DNA of 64,000 bases, from the NCBI GenBank assembly GCA_028456385.1, contig JALNQF010000160.1, positions 1 through 64,000 of the forward strand, read 5' to 3'. The notes below the pieces were generated by a model that did not search any database, had not been told where the DNA came from, and saw only the letters and a program-made list of their open reading frames with translations. Position numbers and translations under genes: made by a program. Below are positions 22,940 to 33,543 of the stretch, one piece after another. The stretch is from Ophiosphaerella korrae (lineage: Eukaryota; Ascomycota; Dothideomycetes; Pleosporales; Phaeosphaeriaceae). Within the stretch, counting starts at the first letter, position 1, and each line of letters begins with the position of its first letter.

Positions 22940-24674
22940 ATGGCAGCTCCAGCGGCTCCAGACCATTCCATGATACAAGACGCAACACCTCATCTCCATT
23001 CCAAAGCCCAACTTAATTCATCAAAATGTATTTTAGATATCCCTCTCACCTGCTTATCAGGGAATCCTGTATCGTGGCCCAACATAGCACGCGAGAAATT
23101 CCGTTTCATCGATGCTCGCAGTCTTGCCGCCGGCGAAAGTCTACGCATTGTTGAATTTGACACGCTCCCACGCCAGCACTACGTCGCTTTGTCGTATGTC
23201 TGGCGCGGTAGACAAAAAAAAGGCACTCAGCCTTTGCCATCAGACACAATGTCTATTGAAGGAGTCGTTGACGCTGATCCAATTTCCATTGATGTTTTGA
23301 TAACTATTGGCAAATGCGTCGCGAGGTTTGACTGCGGGCTTCTTTGGATAGATGGAATGTGTATCATCCAGAGCGATACAGAAGATAAAGCCTGGCAGAT
23401 TCAAAACATTTTTGATATCTACAAGCATTGTCTACAGTGTTTAGTGCTACCTGGCGGCTTATCTCGACTTGTGTCACTGGATGAGTCTACCTCTTGGATC
23501 CACCGAGCATGGTACAAAACCCTTCCGGTACATATTTGAAGACTTCACTAACCCCAGGGTGTATCCTGCTAGGACACTGCAAGAAGCCGTTGCCCCAGAC
23601 TCATGCACCGTATTATTCTCCTGGAAACGTGGCACGTGCGTTCTCCAGACGCACATGTGCGCTGCAATCTCTGAAATCGAGCCTAGAAAGTCCGCAATAT
23701 CTCAATTGCATCCCTTGCTTGGGCTAAGTTTGAAAGGTGAGGCAAAAATCCTACTTCCACTAGAGCAAGATTTTGGTTCAGCAAAGTGCATACGACTCAA
23801 TATACTCGTTGGGCCAGATGATCGCAATCAAGCCGTGGCATTACTCGGAGCCCTCGATTATCGCGGCCAAGAAGGATTAGAGAACGCAATATGGCGCTCT
23901 GCTCTCATGCGCGTGGCTTCTCGGCCAGCAGACGCTGTTTTCAGTATCATGGGCATACTGGGCGTTAATCTAGATCCCTTACAATTTGACCCAAACGACC
24001 GCAAAGGTGTGACCATTGCATTGATGCAAGCTCTACTTCGCAAAGGAGAGCGTGCAGAATGGATAGGCGCTGCACCCACCATGGACATCAATCCGGATAT
24101 CCCTACGTTTCCCCGGTTCCCTACCATGAGTCCGCAGGGCAAAGCCATCATAGCAACCAAAGACGGCATCATACCTATGTCAATGAGCATGGGCTTGATT
24201 TGGTTTCGTGTCATCGGAGCACCTTTTGGATCCATGCACAATGATGGAAGTTTGACTATCCGTGTCCATGTTCTCCCCATCCGCCGAAAATTCGAGCCTG
24301 CTTCTACACTTGTGTGGATCGACCCTCCCTCGGCAGATGTACAACGCGACATTGGTTTGATGCCCTCGCAAAATGTATCTGAGCCAGAAGATACGCCGAA
24401 AATTCACCCACATATCGGAACAGATGTTTGGTATCCAACACCTTCGCAAAAAGGGCCGCCATATGCGATGAAGATAGGCGAGAAGGACTGGTACAGTAAT
24501 GGCGCAGTGGGCGTGTTTGTGGATCCAACACCATGGTTGGTTATGTTGGTCGAAAATGACATAAAGGCCAAGGAACAAGTTGTGAACCTTGGATATGCAA
24601 GTGTAAGTGATGATATTGTCGGTATGATGGGATGGGACGAAAGGAATATTGTTGTTTCAGCGGGAGTGTCGTAG
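22940..24674 (+). CDS. HET-domain (heterokaryon incompatibility) protein
   Basis: The exons are 22940-23511 and 23573-24674, giving 557 residues. The HET domain at about 60-205 shows YVALSYVWRG, LLWIDGMCIIQSD, then WQIQNIFDIYKHC and WIHRAWTLQEAV. The junction AW|TLQE is created by removing a 61-nt intron (GTACAA...CTAG, with a CACTAACC branch site). The frame change near 23510 is therefore splicing, not a mutation. The C-terminal 300 residues have no motif I recognise. HET proteins trigger cell death on non-self fusion in filamentous ascomycetes; whether this copy does so is unknown. An upstream in-frame ATG at 22907 is possible. Confidence 0.88.
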
Positions 24675-25139
24675 ATGTGTGCAAATAATGCCTTAAATAT
24701 TTGTACATCTTTCATATTGAGAGTTATTTCATCTTTATACTTATGGGTATTGCCAAGATACACTGGATTTGTGATTTTGTCTTCAATTAGATGTAGCAGT
24801 TGATTCTGAACTTAACCATGGCATGAAATTAAGAACGAGGTTAAACCCCCGAAATAACAACACTCATACGAAAACCACAACACATTCCGAAATTAGTCTC
24901 TATGTCAAGTGTGATTTGATTTAAGTATGGCCTACACTTTATGTGTTTTGAAAATTTGGCATTCTCCATTCTGAGTGTGAAGAGGCGAGCAGAATTTTGC
25001 GCGGTAATCAATCGCCGCACTTCATAAGGAATATCCCAAATATAATACTGCTCTACTTTGACTTTCATGCTTTTTATCTACAAGATAAAAAAATACGAAA
25101 CCCTGACTCTCATCAAGAGTTTCTATATCACCAACTCGA
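24675..25139. other. Intergenic between convergent genes
   Basis: 465 bp, AT-rich, between the 3' ends of the HET and transporter genes. Nothing coding was seen. Confidence 0.5.
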
Positions 25140-26510
25140 TCAAACTGCCGCTTGACTTGCCCTTAACGCGCCAACAACTGTAAATGCTAGCAATGGACTA
25201 ATAATATATGAGATAGTCAAGATCTTTGCAATCCTCCTCTCATCGTCAAGCCCGGCATCGCTCACCTGCACCATGGTAATAAGCTTCATTGCCGGTGGCC
25301 CCGTCGGCATCAACATCATCGCGAACCACAGCATGGGATCAGTTCCTAGAATCCCATTCTTGCCTTCAGCACGTACAATTGCGTAAATTATACCTATGCT
25401 GAATATAGGCCACAGAACGAAGCGCACAAAGATAATAAAGGCCGTTGTAGCGAATGGAATAGCTGTTCGGGAGTTGTCACCTTGCCTTGATTCTTGGTAC
25501 GAGGTGTACAGCGATATTCCAGCAACGATGAGCGGAAGCGGAACGAAGAGGTTCCCGACATTTTTCCAGCTCTCCGTAAGCCAGGCAGTAAATATACCGC
25601 CATCGTACTCTTTTGCAAAGAATGCACGGTGGAGTGGGGGTGTAAGACCAATTATTGCGCCCAAAACGGCACCTAGTAATGGTGCGTTTAGAAAGTCGTA
25701 AAAGAACAGAAGCCACCATTGGACCCGAGAGTTGAGATTGCCCCAATAGACGCGAGTTATGTACCATGGGCGTCTCTTAACTGAAGTAAATTTTGGCTTT
25801 GATGGGAAAAAGGTGATGGCGACTACGCTCTCATGTTGGTTGCGTGGATTCAATCGTGGCGATAGTAGTCTAGTTTGTTCATTTACCGGCGAACTGCTGC
25901 CTCCATTCTCGGTGTCTCCGTTGTATATTCCAATTCTGTGATCCTCTTCTTCCTCATCATGTGTCTTGTTATCATCAGAGTTTGGTGCATGTTCCGTGTC
26001 GATTAGTCTTGGCCCTACTGCAAATGTTAAGCAGCTGCTAACAGTCGCAAAAACAAGGAAGTAGCTCTTTGCTCGTTCGATCATCTCTCGGGTTGTTTCA
26101 TCCCCTTGCCTCAACCCAAGAAGAATTCCAGTTGCGTCTAAGCTCTGGATTAATAGTAGAGGATAGGATGTTGTGTTGTTGAACATTAATGCTGCCGTCA
26201 CCCAATCCGGTAAACCAAACACCAGGTGTGCAAAGATTCCAATCAGGAAGCTGATGAAGTGGCAGATAAAGGCCCACAACAAGATGATCAGGTAACGATT
26301 TGCCGAACCTAAGTGTAATTCTGATCCAATTTGTACGAGTAACAGAGCTGGAAGGAACATCTTGACGCATATTTTGCTAATTGCTTTGCCGTGCTGTGAG
26401 TTGAGGAGGCCTAGCCTTGCCGCAATACCACCGTAGGAGATTACGAGAAGTACCGACAGAGATGCTTGTATCGCAGCGACAAGAGATGAGAGAAGAGGAC
26501 CCATTGCCAT
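25140..26510 (-). CDS. PIN-like auxin efflux carrier family membrane protein
   Basis: The intronless frame encodes 456 residues. It has a first block of about five membrane helices (SVLLVISYGGIAARLG, then MFLPALLLVQIGS, WVTAALMFNNTTSYPLLLIQSL), an acidic cytosolic loop (THDEEEEDHRIG), and a second helix block with PLLGAVLGAIIGLTPP and FAMMLMPTGPPAMKLITM. The FNN-TSYPLLL and MPTGPPA motifs are hallmarks of the Mem_trans/auxin efflux carrier family. Fungal members are ER or plasma-membrane carriers of mostly unknown substrate. It is convergent with the HET gene and transcribed in the same direction as the GTPase gene upstream. Confidence 0.9.
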   Translation of the reverse strand: MAMGPLLSSLVAAIQASLSVLLVISYGGIAARLGLLNSQHGKAISKICVKMFLPALLLVQIGSELHLGSANRYLIILLWAFICHFISFLIGIFAHLVFGLPDWVTAALMFNNTTSYPLLLIQSLDATGILLGLRQGDETTREMIERAKSYFLVFATVSSCLTFAVGPRLIDTEHAPNSDDNKTHDEEEEDHRIGIYNGDTENGGSSSPVNEQTRLLSPRLNPRNQHESVVAITFFPSKPKFTSVKRRPWYITRVYWGNLNSRVQWWLLFFYDFLNAPLLGAVLGAIIGLTPPLHRAFFAKEYDGGIFTAWLTESWKNVGNLFVPLPLIVAGISLYTSYQESRQGDNSRTAIPFATTAFIIFVRFVLWPIFSIGIIYAIVRAEGKNGILGTDPMLWFAMMLMPTGPPAMKLITMVQVSDAGLDDERRIAKILTISYIISPLLAFTVVGALRASQAAV

Positions 26511-26911
26511 TGTGACCTCCGATGGATTTGTCTCTGGAGAAATGGAATGGAAACTACAGACTGCAAAATAGGGTACATATATCTAATGTGTGTATCAGAA
26601 AGCTTAAGATCTGATTACGCAGGTTCGTCATCCAAAGGCTGAAGCACGATATTCATTGGCTGGAGTTGATTGGGCTAGCTTGCGGGGCAATAGGCCGTTG
26701 TAAAGATGCGAGCCGTAATGCAAGCGAGTCACCTCATTGTACTCCAGCATGGAAACGCGTCCGACCTCTTTGGAAATCATGCTTCTGCGATGTGACGTTC
26801 GGTGTTTGTGCGATTTGATCGTACTTGATTGAAGAGGATGCTGTAATGAAGGCAGTACTCGCAATGGCATTGACAAGAATAGTAACGGCCATCACTCAAT
26901 TCATCAAATAA
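26511..26911. other. Intergenic, transporter promoter
   Basis: 401 bp separating the transporter start from the GTPase stop. It serves as the promoter of the transporter. No other feature was seen. Confidence 0.45.
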
Positions 26912-27666
26912 CTACATGACTATGCACATATCAGGCCCATTATCTTTCGCTCCTTTCTCAGTCGTAGTCCTCGCACTTGTCTTGGCTACATCTTCTAGGA
27001 CCTCGCGGCATAGTTCGCCGGTGAGCGCACTGCACTCAGCATAGTGATCGCAGAGCATCCGCTGGGCTGTCTGCACGCCTTCATGCGGCATCACACTTTT
27101 GCCCTTGCCTTCCTTATCCGGTCCTACTTCTTGTAGGGTCCACTGCTTGCGTAAGTCCCTCTTCAACCCCAAAACCATGACCGGGAGATTCTCGTCATAG
27201 TTGAAGTGTTTGTTCACGATTGGCAGCCAATTGGTCGCAAGCGACTCGAGAGAAGCACGAGAAGAAATGTCGTAGCAGAGAATCACGAAGGATGGATGCA
27301 ATAGTGTATAGTTTGTGGGCGACGCTGTGTCATAGAACTGTAGTCTATAGGGACGCCCGTATAGCGTTATATCGAAGGCATAGGGCTGATCGGTATCACG
27401 AAGCTTGGGGAGCTGGTATGGAGGCAGGTCATCACTGCGGGGCCGGACACCGAGACTGAGACGACTGCAGCTTTATCAGCAACATATTCGTCATAAATTT
27501 TGATATACGGTTGTAGGGAAGTACCCTGGCATGCGTATTCAAGAGTCTTCAGGACAACAACATACGACAAAGGCAGAGTGACTTACGATAAGAAGGTTGA
27601 TTTACCAACTTCGGTATCTCCAAGCAGAAGAACATTAACTTCGGGCGCCAGAGGTGTATACTCCAT
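26912..27666 (-). CDS. Atypical small GTPase (Ras/Rho-like) with CaaX box
   Basis: The exons are 27666-27587 and 27464-26912, with a 122-nt intron, giving 210 residues. The P-loop GDTEVGKS is at 16-23. The G3 motif reads DTASPT (72-77) instead of DTAGQE, so the catalytic Gln/Gly pair is absent. G4 is LKRD (127-130) in place of NKxD/TKxD. G5 is ECSAL (170-174). The protein ends in CIVM, a CaaX prenylation box; Met at X favours farnesylation. The fold pattern (FVILCYDISSRASLES...W) is Rho/Ras-like. It should bind membranes and nucleotide but hydrolyse GTP poorly or not at all; this is inference from motif loss. Exon phase and the SRLSLG segment after the P-loop support the model. Confidence 0.82.
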
Positions 27667-28706
27667 TTTTTGCAGCCACAAGGGCTCCGAGCACTGTTAG
27701 AATGGTCGCATGGTTGCATCTACACGTGTGAAGGGTCGCGCCAGTTGGTAACGCCCAGACTAATTACGCTAGCCGATATTCGGAAGCTCCTACCAACGCA
27801 CGTGATTCACCCAGGTGCCGCTGCCAATTCTGTCCACAAAAATAATACTATATCTGTGCCTCGTTTCCAGGCTCTCATCATGGCAATCGGAATGGGTTTG
27901 AGTTTAAGTGGGCTAGAGGAGGTAAGTATAGGAATAATTGTAGGCCTCCGTGGATGGTGCTGAGTGAGAATGTTATTGAGAAATGGCAAATCATTTTCAA
28001 GGTTGGCCAAATTCCTAATTTTCAAAATCTTTTAGAATGGCCATACAACGCACGATGTTTACCAAGGCCATTTACAGGTAGTCTGCAGTGGTCAAAAGAA
28101 CGGGTCAAAGTTATGATCGGAGCAAAGGAATGAACTCTGCATCAACTAATACAATCTGAGGATACTGAACTATTCCACAAAAGCCACTCAGTCCGAGGTT
28201 ACTGCTTTCATACGGGTATATACATATATATGCTATGCGTGTGATTTTCATGCAATATGTCTCACTGAAGACTAATGAAGGCTTGCAACAATCCCAATGG
28301 TTTTCTATAGTGTATTTCTAGTACTCTATTTTATTTTTGTGGGCGATGTCAGGCAGATAAAGTTACTATATCTAAATCGGGTTGTTACAGCCAATCCTAA
28401 AACTTTATGTGAGCTGGCGGCCCAAAGGGAGGAACGCATCAGTTAGACGCATACAATGGAAGCAGAGGTGATATACTTGGCAATTAACTACTAGATAATT
28501 TGTATGTTGTCTCATCTTATACCAATTTTACAAGTAAAGCTTTCATTTGCTATGATGCTGCGTGATAGGATGATATGTATCGAGCTATGGATGCCCAGGT
28601 GGGCACAGAAATTGAATTCATGAAAAGAATAAATTTTCGTTTTGCAAGCCCAAATTTTGAATGGAGTATGCACGCAAGTTAGAGGACTTTTAGCGCTGAG
28701 TACATA
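27667..28706. other. Intergenic, AT-rich; GTPase promoter
   Basis: About 1 kb. The left end is the GTPase promoter. The rest is AT-rich with no supported gene. Confidence 0.4.
27723..27728. promoter_or_regulatory. CACGTG box in GTPase promoter
   Basis: CACGTG (within TACACGTGTG) lies 57 bp upstream of the GTPase start. It is the core of Cbf1/bHLH-type sites. A second copy is near 27799-27805. Function is not shown. Confidence 0.3.
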
Positions 28707-29113
28707 TTACCTCAGGCCAATAGAGAAGTCTTCGGCGAGCCTAGATGTTTGTTCGTATATGTCCGTGGGCCTTAGGTGCACAAAAGCCCTAGGGTCTGCC
28801 GGTGCTTCCGCATGAAGAATCACCTCTTCATATTTAGTTTCACCCGTGGACTCTCGGGGTTTCGCTGACCATATTGCCTTCCCAAAGACCTGTAGATACA
28901 TGTGTTAAGCCTAAGGGCGACCGTATTCCTGTCGGCTCCGGGGGTCTCTGGTTGGCCCACCTTAGCAGCAATGATTATCGCCTCGACAACACCGCCACAA
29001 CCGAAAACCAGCGACTTGGAACAATACAACCTTGAATTCTGCCGTCGCTCGTATTCAAGCTCTAGATAAGTACTTTGGACCTGCTCTCTATCGTTGGGCA
29101 ATACGCAAGCCAA
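28707..29113 (-). pseudogene. Coding remnant with spliceable intron, no start found
   Basis: Two reverse frames join cleanly: 29113-28961 and 28889-28707, with a 71-nt GT...AG intron containing CTTAAC and ending CTACAG, phase 0. The joined product of about 111 residues has a hydrophobic centre (VFGCGGVVEAIIIAAKVFGK) and an ordinary coding composition. No ATG opens the frame: the first codon here is TTG, and a TAA lies about 30 codons upstream. It may be a truncated gene or the last exons of a gene whose start I cannot place. The family is not recognised. Confidence 0.3.
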
Positions 29114-29298
29114 GGTCGCTTGTGTCTTGGTACAAGGATGTACATTACTACATCCGGAAGGCGGTTAAGTAGCATCGCTTGATTGACTGGCCGCAGTACG
29201 ATTATAATTTTACGGAACATTGAATAAATAGAAGGCACTGTTTCCAGATTCTTGGTTCCGCACGACCCGATCTTAATTCCCTCTCGTCATTAAACGCA

Positions 29299-30765
29299 AT
29301 GAAGGTTTCCACGCTCCTCGGTCTGCTACCTGGTGCTGCTCTTGCGTCTGATGTCTTGAGCGTCGCATTCTTTGCTAAAGAGAAGAACCAACTTTACGAC
29401 TTCATCTCAGCAAACAGCGAGATTGATTATGGCTGCCGGCCCGTTGTTATGGCCTCAGGGGACGAACACAAGCTGCATGCCGTCATCTCTGAGAAGGAGC
29501 TCCATGAGCTAAAGAGAGGCTTGGATACGTCAGTCGTGCGCGTCGAAACTCTCAATAACCTCAACAAGCGACAGGCTTCAACTGCCCCAATCGGTACAGG
29601 CGACAGGTTCGAGGGTGGGAGGATCGCGCCACGTGGTCTTGGAACGAGAAAGCCCGAAGAATATGCCGCCATTCAAACCGCCGGTATTCTGAACGCGGAG
29701 GAAGTCTACACAGCTATGAAGGGATTAGAGAAGAAATACGGCCTGCATCTCTTCACGCCGCCACACAAAACCTTTGAAGGCAACACAGTCCTTGGTGGAG
29801 TTGCCAACAAGGCTGAGAAAATTAAGAAAGATAAGCAGTATATCTATTTCACCTCGGGGATTCACGCTCGTGAGCGAGGTGGTCCGGATAACCTTATCTA
29901 TTTCATTTCCGATCTGCTCTACGCCAATGAACACCGCATCGGTTTGACGTATGGCAATAAAACTTTCTCCAACAGCGACGTTAAAAAAGCGCTTGGAGCA
30001 GGAATTGTCTTCATTCCCATGACCAACCCTGACGGCGTCCGCCACGACCAAGCAAACAGCAACCTTTGGCGCAAGAACCGCAACCCAGCATCCTCGCGCC
30101 CTAACGAGCCTCTCTCCGTTGGCGTAGATCTGAATCGCAACTTCGACTTTTTGTGGAACTACACGGTGCACTTTGACCCCTCCGTCTCCCCTGCATCGAA
30201 CAACGCCTCATCACAGGCTTTCTACGGCACTGCTCCTTTCTCCGAGCCCGAAACTCAAAACATCAAATGGGTCTACGACATATTTCCCAACATTCGGTGG
30301 TACATTGATGTACATAGCGCCGCAGGCACTCTACTTTATTCATGGGGTGACGATGACAACCAGTCTCATGACCCCAAGCAAAACCTGTTTAACCCAGAGT
30401 TCGATGGTAAACGTGGTGTGGTGCAAGACGATGTATACCAGGAGTTCATTGACCAGGCCGACTGGGACAACATTCGCATCCAGGCAAACCGTACAACTGC
30501 AGCTATGAATGCTACAGCTGGACGCGCATATGTTCCTCAACAGGCGGTCGGATTATACCCAACCAGTGGAGCGAGTGATGACTGGACGTTTTCGAGGTTT
30601 CACAAAGACAAGAACGTTAATAAGGTTTATGGATATACTATGGAGTTTGGATACCCAACTAACTTCTACCCAACGGCCGAGGAGTATGTGCAAAACATCA
30701 TAGATACTAGTGCGGGCTTTATGGAGTTTATCCTGACCGCAAATGAGATTGGACTCAAAGATTAA
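29299..30765 (+). CDS. Secreted M14 zinc carboxypeptidase
   Basis: The intronless frame encodes 488 residues. The signal peptide MKVSTLLGLLPGAALAS is followed by a propeptide-like region and then the M14 catalytic domain from about residue 115. Zinc ligands are visible as H189 and E192 (GIHARERGG) and H339 (YIDVHSAAG). Substrate-binding features are NPDGVRH, RKNRNP and DLNRNF, and the catalytic Glu is E449 (YTMEFGYP). The HARERGGPDN form, in place of the common HAREW, marks a fungal subfamily. It removes C-terminal amino acids from peptides outside the cell or in the vacuole. Several NxS/T sites suggest glycosylation. Confidence 0.93.
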   Translation: MKVSTLLGLLPGAALASDVLSVAFFAKEKNQLYDFISANSEIDYGCRPVVMASGDEHKLHAVISEKELHELKRGLDTSVVRVETLNNLNKRQASTAPIGTGDRFEGGRIAPRGLGTRKPEEYAAIQTAGILNAEEVYTAMKGLEKKYGLHLFTPPHKTFEGNTVLGGVANKAEKIKKDKQYIYFTSGIHARERGGPDNLIYFISDLLYANEHRIGLTYGNKTFSNSDVKKALGAGIVFIPMTNPDGVRHDQANSNLWRKNRNPASSRPNEPLSVGVDLNRNFDFLWNYTVHFDPSVSPASNNASSQAFYGTAPFSEPETQNIKWVYDIFPNIRWYIDVHSAAGTLLYSWGDDDNQSHDPKQNLFNPEFDGKRGVVQDDVYQEFIDQADWDNIRIQANRTTAAMNATAGRAYVPQQAVGLYPTSGASDDWTFSRFHKDKNVNKVYGYTMEFGYPTNFYPTAEEYVQNIIDTSAGFMEFILTANEIGLKD

Positions 30766-31119
30766 ACCTCCTAGGCTGATCTTTGAGCTACGAAATGTGA
30801 AATAATGTAGAAAATTGTAGTAACAGATTTTAGTATATTACAATGACATGGGAGTTTTGTTTCCTACGTTTTCTATTATGCGGACAAAAAAGACGTGCCT
30901 CTCATAGCCATGTAAAACGAAGTTGAGTGCGATTGGGTATATTGTACTCTCACAGTATCTAATTGTCACCAGTTTGAAGCATCTATTACGTTCTTCGTGA
31001 TGTCACATGGAAGCCCTCCGTTTGTGAGACCCCTTTCACTTTATTACTCAATAGCCGTATATTTCAGATATTCTGTAACTTGGCTTTATTCTCCCTTTGA
31101 TAGGATTTTTGGTTTCTGC
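30766..31119. other. Intergenic between convergent genes
   Basis: 354 bp between the carboxypeptidase stop and the stop of the next, reverse gene. AT-rich, nothing coding. Confidence 0.5.
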
Positions 31120-31809
31120 TCACTCCCGCTGGCAGAGTTCAGCTGCTGTACGCTCCTTTTCGCAATTTTTCCAAGTCAACCTCAAATTCAGTGGCCTCAA
31201 TGGAGCGAGCTTTGCGTCCCACAAACATTGGTGCCATAGCCTATGCTCCTCATTTGCGCCCCTGATTCTACGCGTTTCTATGCCTTTGTTCAAAGTTGCT
31301 ACAAGCTCAAATAACTTCTTCTCCTCGCCAATATTAGGGTCATTTCCTTGGAATGGGTTAACCCAAGTGTTTAAAATGAGGTCTTCAATTGGTTGATCAA
31401 AGACGAGCCATTGGATAATACCGTTGCCCATACGAAATCCCAAGGCTGACCCTTGGGTCTTGCGCTCCGTTTTCAACGAGAAGCTACCAGGCAGATATCC
31501 GACTTCAATACTGTCACTGGGTATCTCATCGCCCTCCGGAATCTCAAAGTTGAGCGTATCGGCGCTGATCAGTGCATCAACATAGCCATGCTTGTCAGAT
31601 CTAAGCATCGCGCAAAATCTATTCACTGGGAGTGACCCCACTCGAAAGTGATAAATTCTAATCACCTTTTGATATGAACGATACTGGATCTGTTGGAGAG
31701 GAAATGAAGCTTTGCGATCCCGAGCTTTTGGAAGAGCTGATACCCGGGATCGTCGTCGGTGTTTGTACGTGCAGGTGATCTTGTCTGTCCTCAAATCCTT
31801 CTCTTTCAT
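31120..31809 (-). CDS. Hypothetical protein, 5' structure uncertain
   Basis: The frame from MKEKDLRTDK encodes 229 residues; an upstream ATG at 31902 would add 31. The part from about residue 60 (KHGYVDALISADTLNFEIPE) to the end has an ordinary globular composition, with VGYLPGSFSLK, LGFRMGNGIIQWLVFD and LWHQCLWDAKLAPLRPL. I do not recognise the family. The 5' part may be wrong. An alternative frame reading SSSKSSGSQSFISSPTD can be spliced at 31667 by a short 40-nt intron (GTGATT...CCCAG) into VNRFCAML with correct phase. Only transcript data would decide. Confidence 0.5.
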   Translation of the reverse strand: MKEKDLRTDKITCTYKHRRRSRVSALPKARDRKASFPLQQIQYRSYQKVIRIYHFRVGSLPVNRFCAMLRSDKHGYVDALISADTLNFEIPEGDEIPSDSIEVGYLPGSFSLKTERKTQGSALGFRMGNGIIQWLVFDQPIEDLILNTWVNPFQGNDPNIGEEKKLFELVATLNKGIETRRIRGANEEHRLWHQCLWDAKLAPLRPLNLRLTWKNCEKERTAAELCQRE

Positions 31810-32764
31810 GTTTGCAGTCTCGACAATGCAAAAAAAAAAGGTTACCTTGAGGCTCAGTTGAGAATAAAAGGAGATCTTTGAGTAAACAAGAAGCATTGAC
31901 ATAGTTGAGTAGATATAGGTAGCTAAATGAGCAAGCGTTAGCGTTGTTACATGATGAAGCTGTTGCGTGATTGGTGAAGATGAAAGTTTGCCTACAATAT
32001 AGCGGCGAAATAATAGAAAAGACTATAATGCTACATAGTAGCCTAGCTAAAGTAGTGAATGCCCACTGGCTCAGAATACACAAAGCACACATGCAGTATG
32101 GTAGAGTGAAGGAAATGCGAGCTGCTACCTGCTCAGGTAGGTAACCGGTCTAGAACCGTCTAATACAGTGTGGTGTGGCGTGCATTATTGCTTTGACTTT
32201 ACTAATAGAGAGACATTATGAAGGACCTAGGCAGCCAAAATGCATGTCTAACATCTATGTCACGTTCCAAGGTTACCTAGGTGGGCCTGAGGACACAAAG
32301 GGCCCACTGTTTATCAACAGCACATCCACACATTCTATCCAGAAGCCCCAACTGTAATTATGTCGCATCTGAAATCCCCTAGCACTCATTATGAGCTACG
32401 AATCATTGTAAAAACGCAACTTTACACCACTGCGTCAGACAAAGCTAAAAAAAAAAAAGTAGCAATCATCAATGAACATTGATGAGTGTGTAGAACAGTA
32501 TATATACGCTGCAGCCAGTTGGCAGCCTCACAATCATTCCGCTTATGCCGGGATTAATCTTCATAGATGTTGGACTAACTATTTTGAGGAGAACCATGGC
32601 CAAATTTGCACAAAGTAAGCACTACGACGCCACAGCACCTACTGCTTACATCCACGGGTCTAATTTATCTACAGTTATAACAACTCACTTCCCCGCACCA
32701 CATTCCTCAAGCCCCCAAAAATTCTTTCTTGCCCTTACAAAGCCAACCAAACTTATAGAAAATC
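31810..32764. other. Intergenic; promoter with TATA-like element
   Basis: About 950 bp between divergent genes. A TATATATA-like element sits at about 32500-32508, roughly 260 bp before the plus-strand gene. The sequence just before 32765 is C/A-rich leader. A run of 11 A is at about 32448-32458. Confidence 0.4.
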
Positions 32765-33220
32765 ATGCCTCAACCACATGTCAACTCCTTTTATCGCATC
32801 TGGTTCACCTCCGTTGATCCTATCGTTCTTTTCCTGACCGCGCTTTCCTGCATCTATAAGGAAGAGGAAGCCTTTGAAATGATGATACCGCGTAAAACTC
32901 TACCGTACGATCCTCAAATCGCACCGCTTCTTCACCAGACAGCGGCCTTATATGGATTTATGGGCGTCATCTTCGCCGTTTTGTTACGCGCAAGCTCGGA
33001 TCCCAAGGTCTGGCGAATTGTGCAAGCGGCAGTGTTAGCGGTGGATTGCTCGTTGCTGGGTATTATGTATGTCATGTTAATACAGCAGGGGCGGTTGAAA
33101 ATCGAACTGTGGAGACCCATAGAGTGGTTTAATTTACTATTTACGGTTTGGGTGGCGTTGATCAGACTGAGCTTTTTGTTTGGTTTGGGCGGGGCCAAGA
33201 CGAAAGCTAAGAAGGTGTAG
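32765..33220 (+). CDS. DUF7704-type four-helix membrane protein
   Basis: The single exon encodes 151 residues. The start is MPQPHVNSFYRIWFTSVDPI. Four hydrophobic segments can be seen at about 17-33, 62-80, 86-106 and 119-140, and the tail is basic (GGAKTKAKKV). The FYR-WFT-VDP start and overall size match a family of small fungal integral membrane proteins annotated as DUF7704. The function is unknown. Its short size and intronless form are typical of that family as I know it. Confidence 0.78.
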   Translation: MPQPHVNSFYRIWFTSVDPIVLFLTALSCIYKEEEAFEMMIPRKTLPYDPQIAPLLHQTAALYGFMGVIFAVLLRASSDPKVWRIVQAAVLAVDCSLLGIMYVMLIQQGRLKIELWRPIEWFNLLFTVWVALIRLSFLFGLGGAKTKAKKV

Positions 33221-33543
33221 ATGGTGTCGATAGTGACGAATCTGAAAGGCGTGAATGGTGCTGAATTCATCGGGCTTGTGAGAGGTAGGGTAGTATGGGT
33301 GGGAAGCGGCATGCTTTCGTAAAAGTGGTATGAATTCAGCCTAGCCTAACTTTGAGTTTCCATCGACAGTGGACCTTTTACTTGTAGCAGCTATAGCATA
33401 AGCTTAGAAGTAATGCCATTGAAACGCGGAGAACACAAAACAACGCATGGATCTTCGACGTGACGAGCGCTTAGATTGTTATTTATCATCCAACAGAGTG
33501 CATACATTCACTAACACAATGATTGAACCCCGCACCATTCCAC
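33221..33543. other. Intergenic between convergent genes
   Basis: 323 bp between the DUF7704 gene and the F-box gene, both ending here. No feature. Confidence 0.5.

Noticed and set aside
23500..23580. Apparent frameshift in the HET gene
   Set aside because: A 61-nt intron with GTAC...CTAG borders and a CTAACC branch site restores the conserved AWTLQE motif, so the gene is intact.
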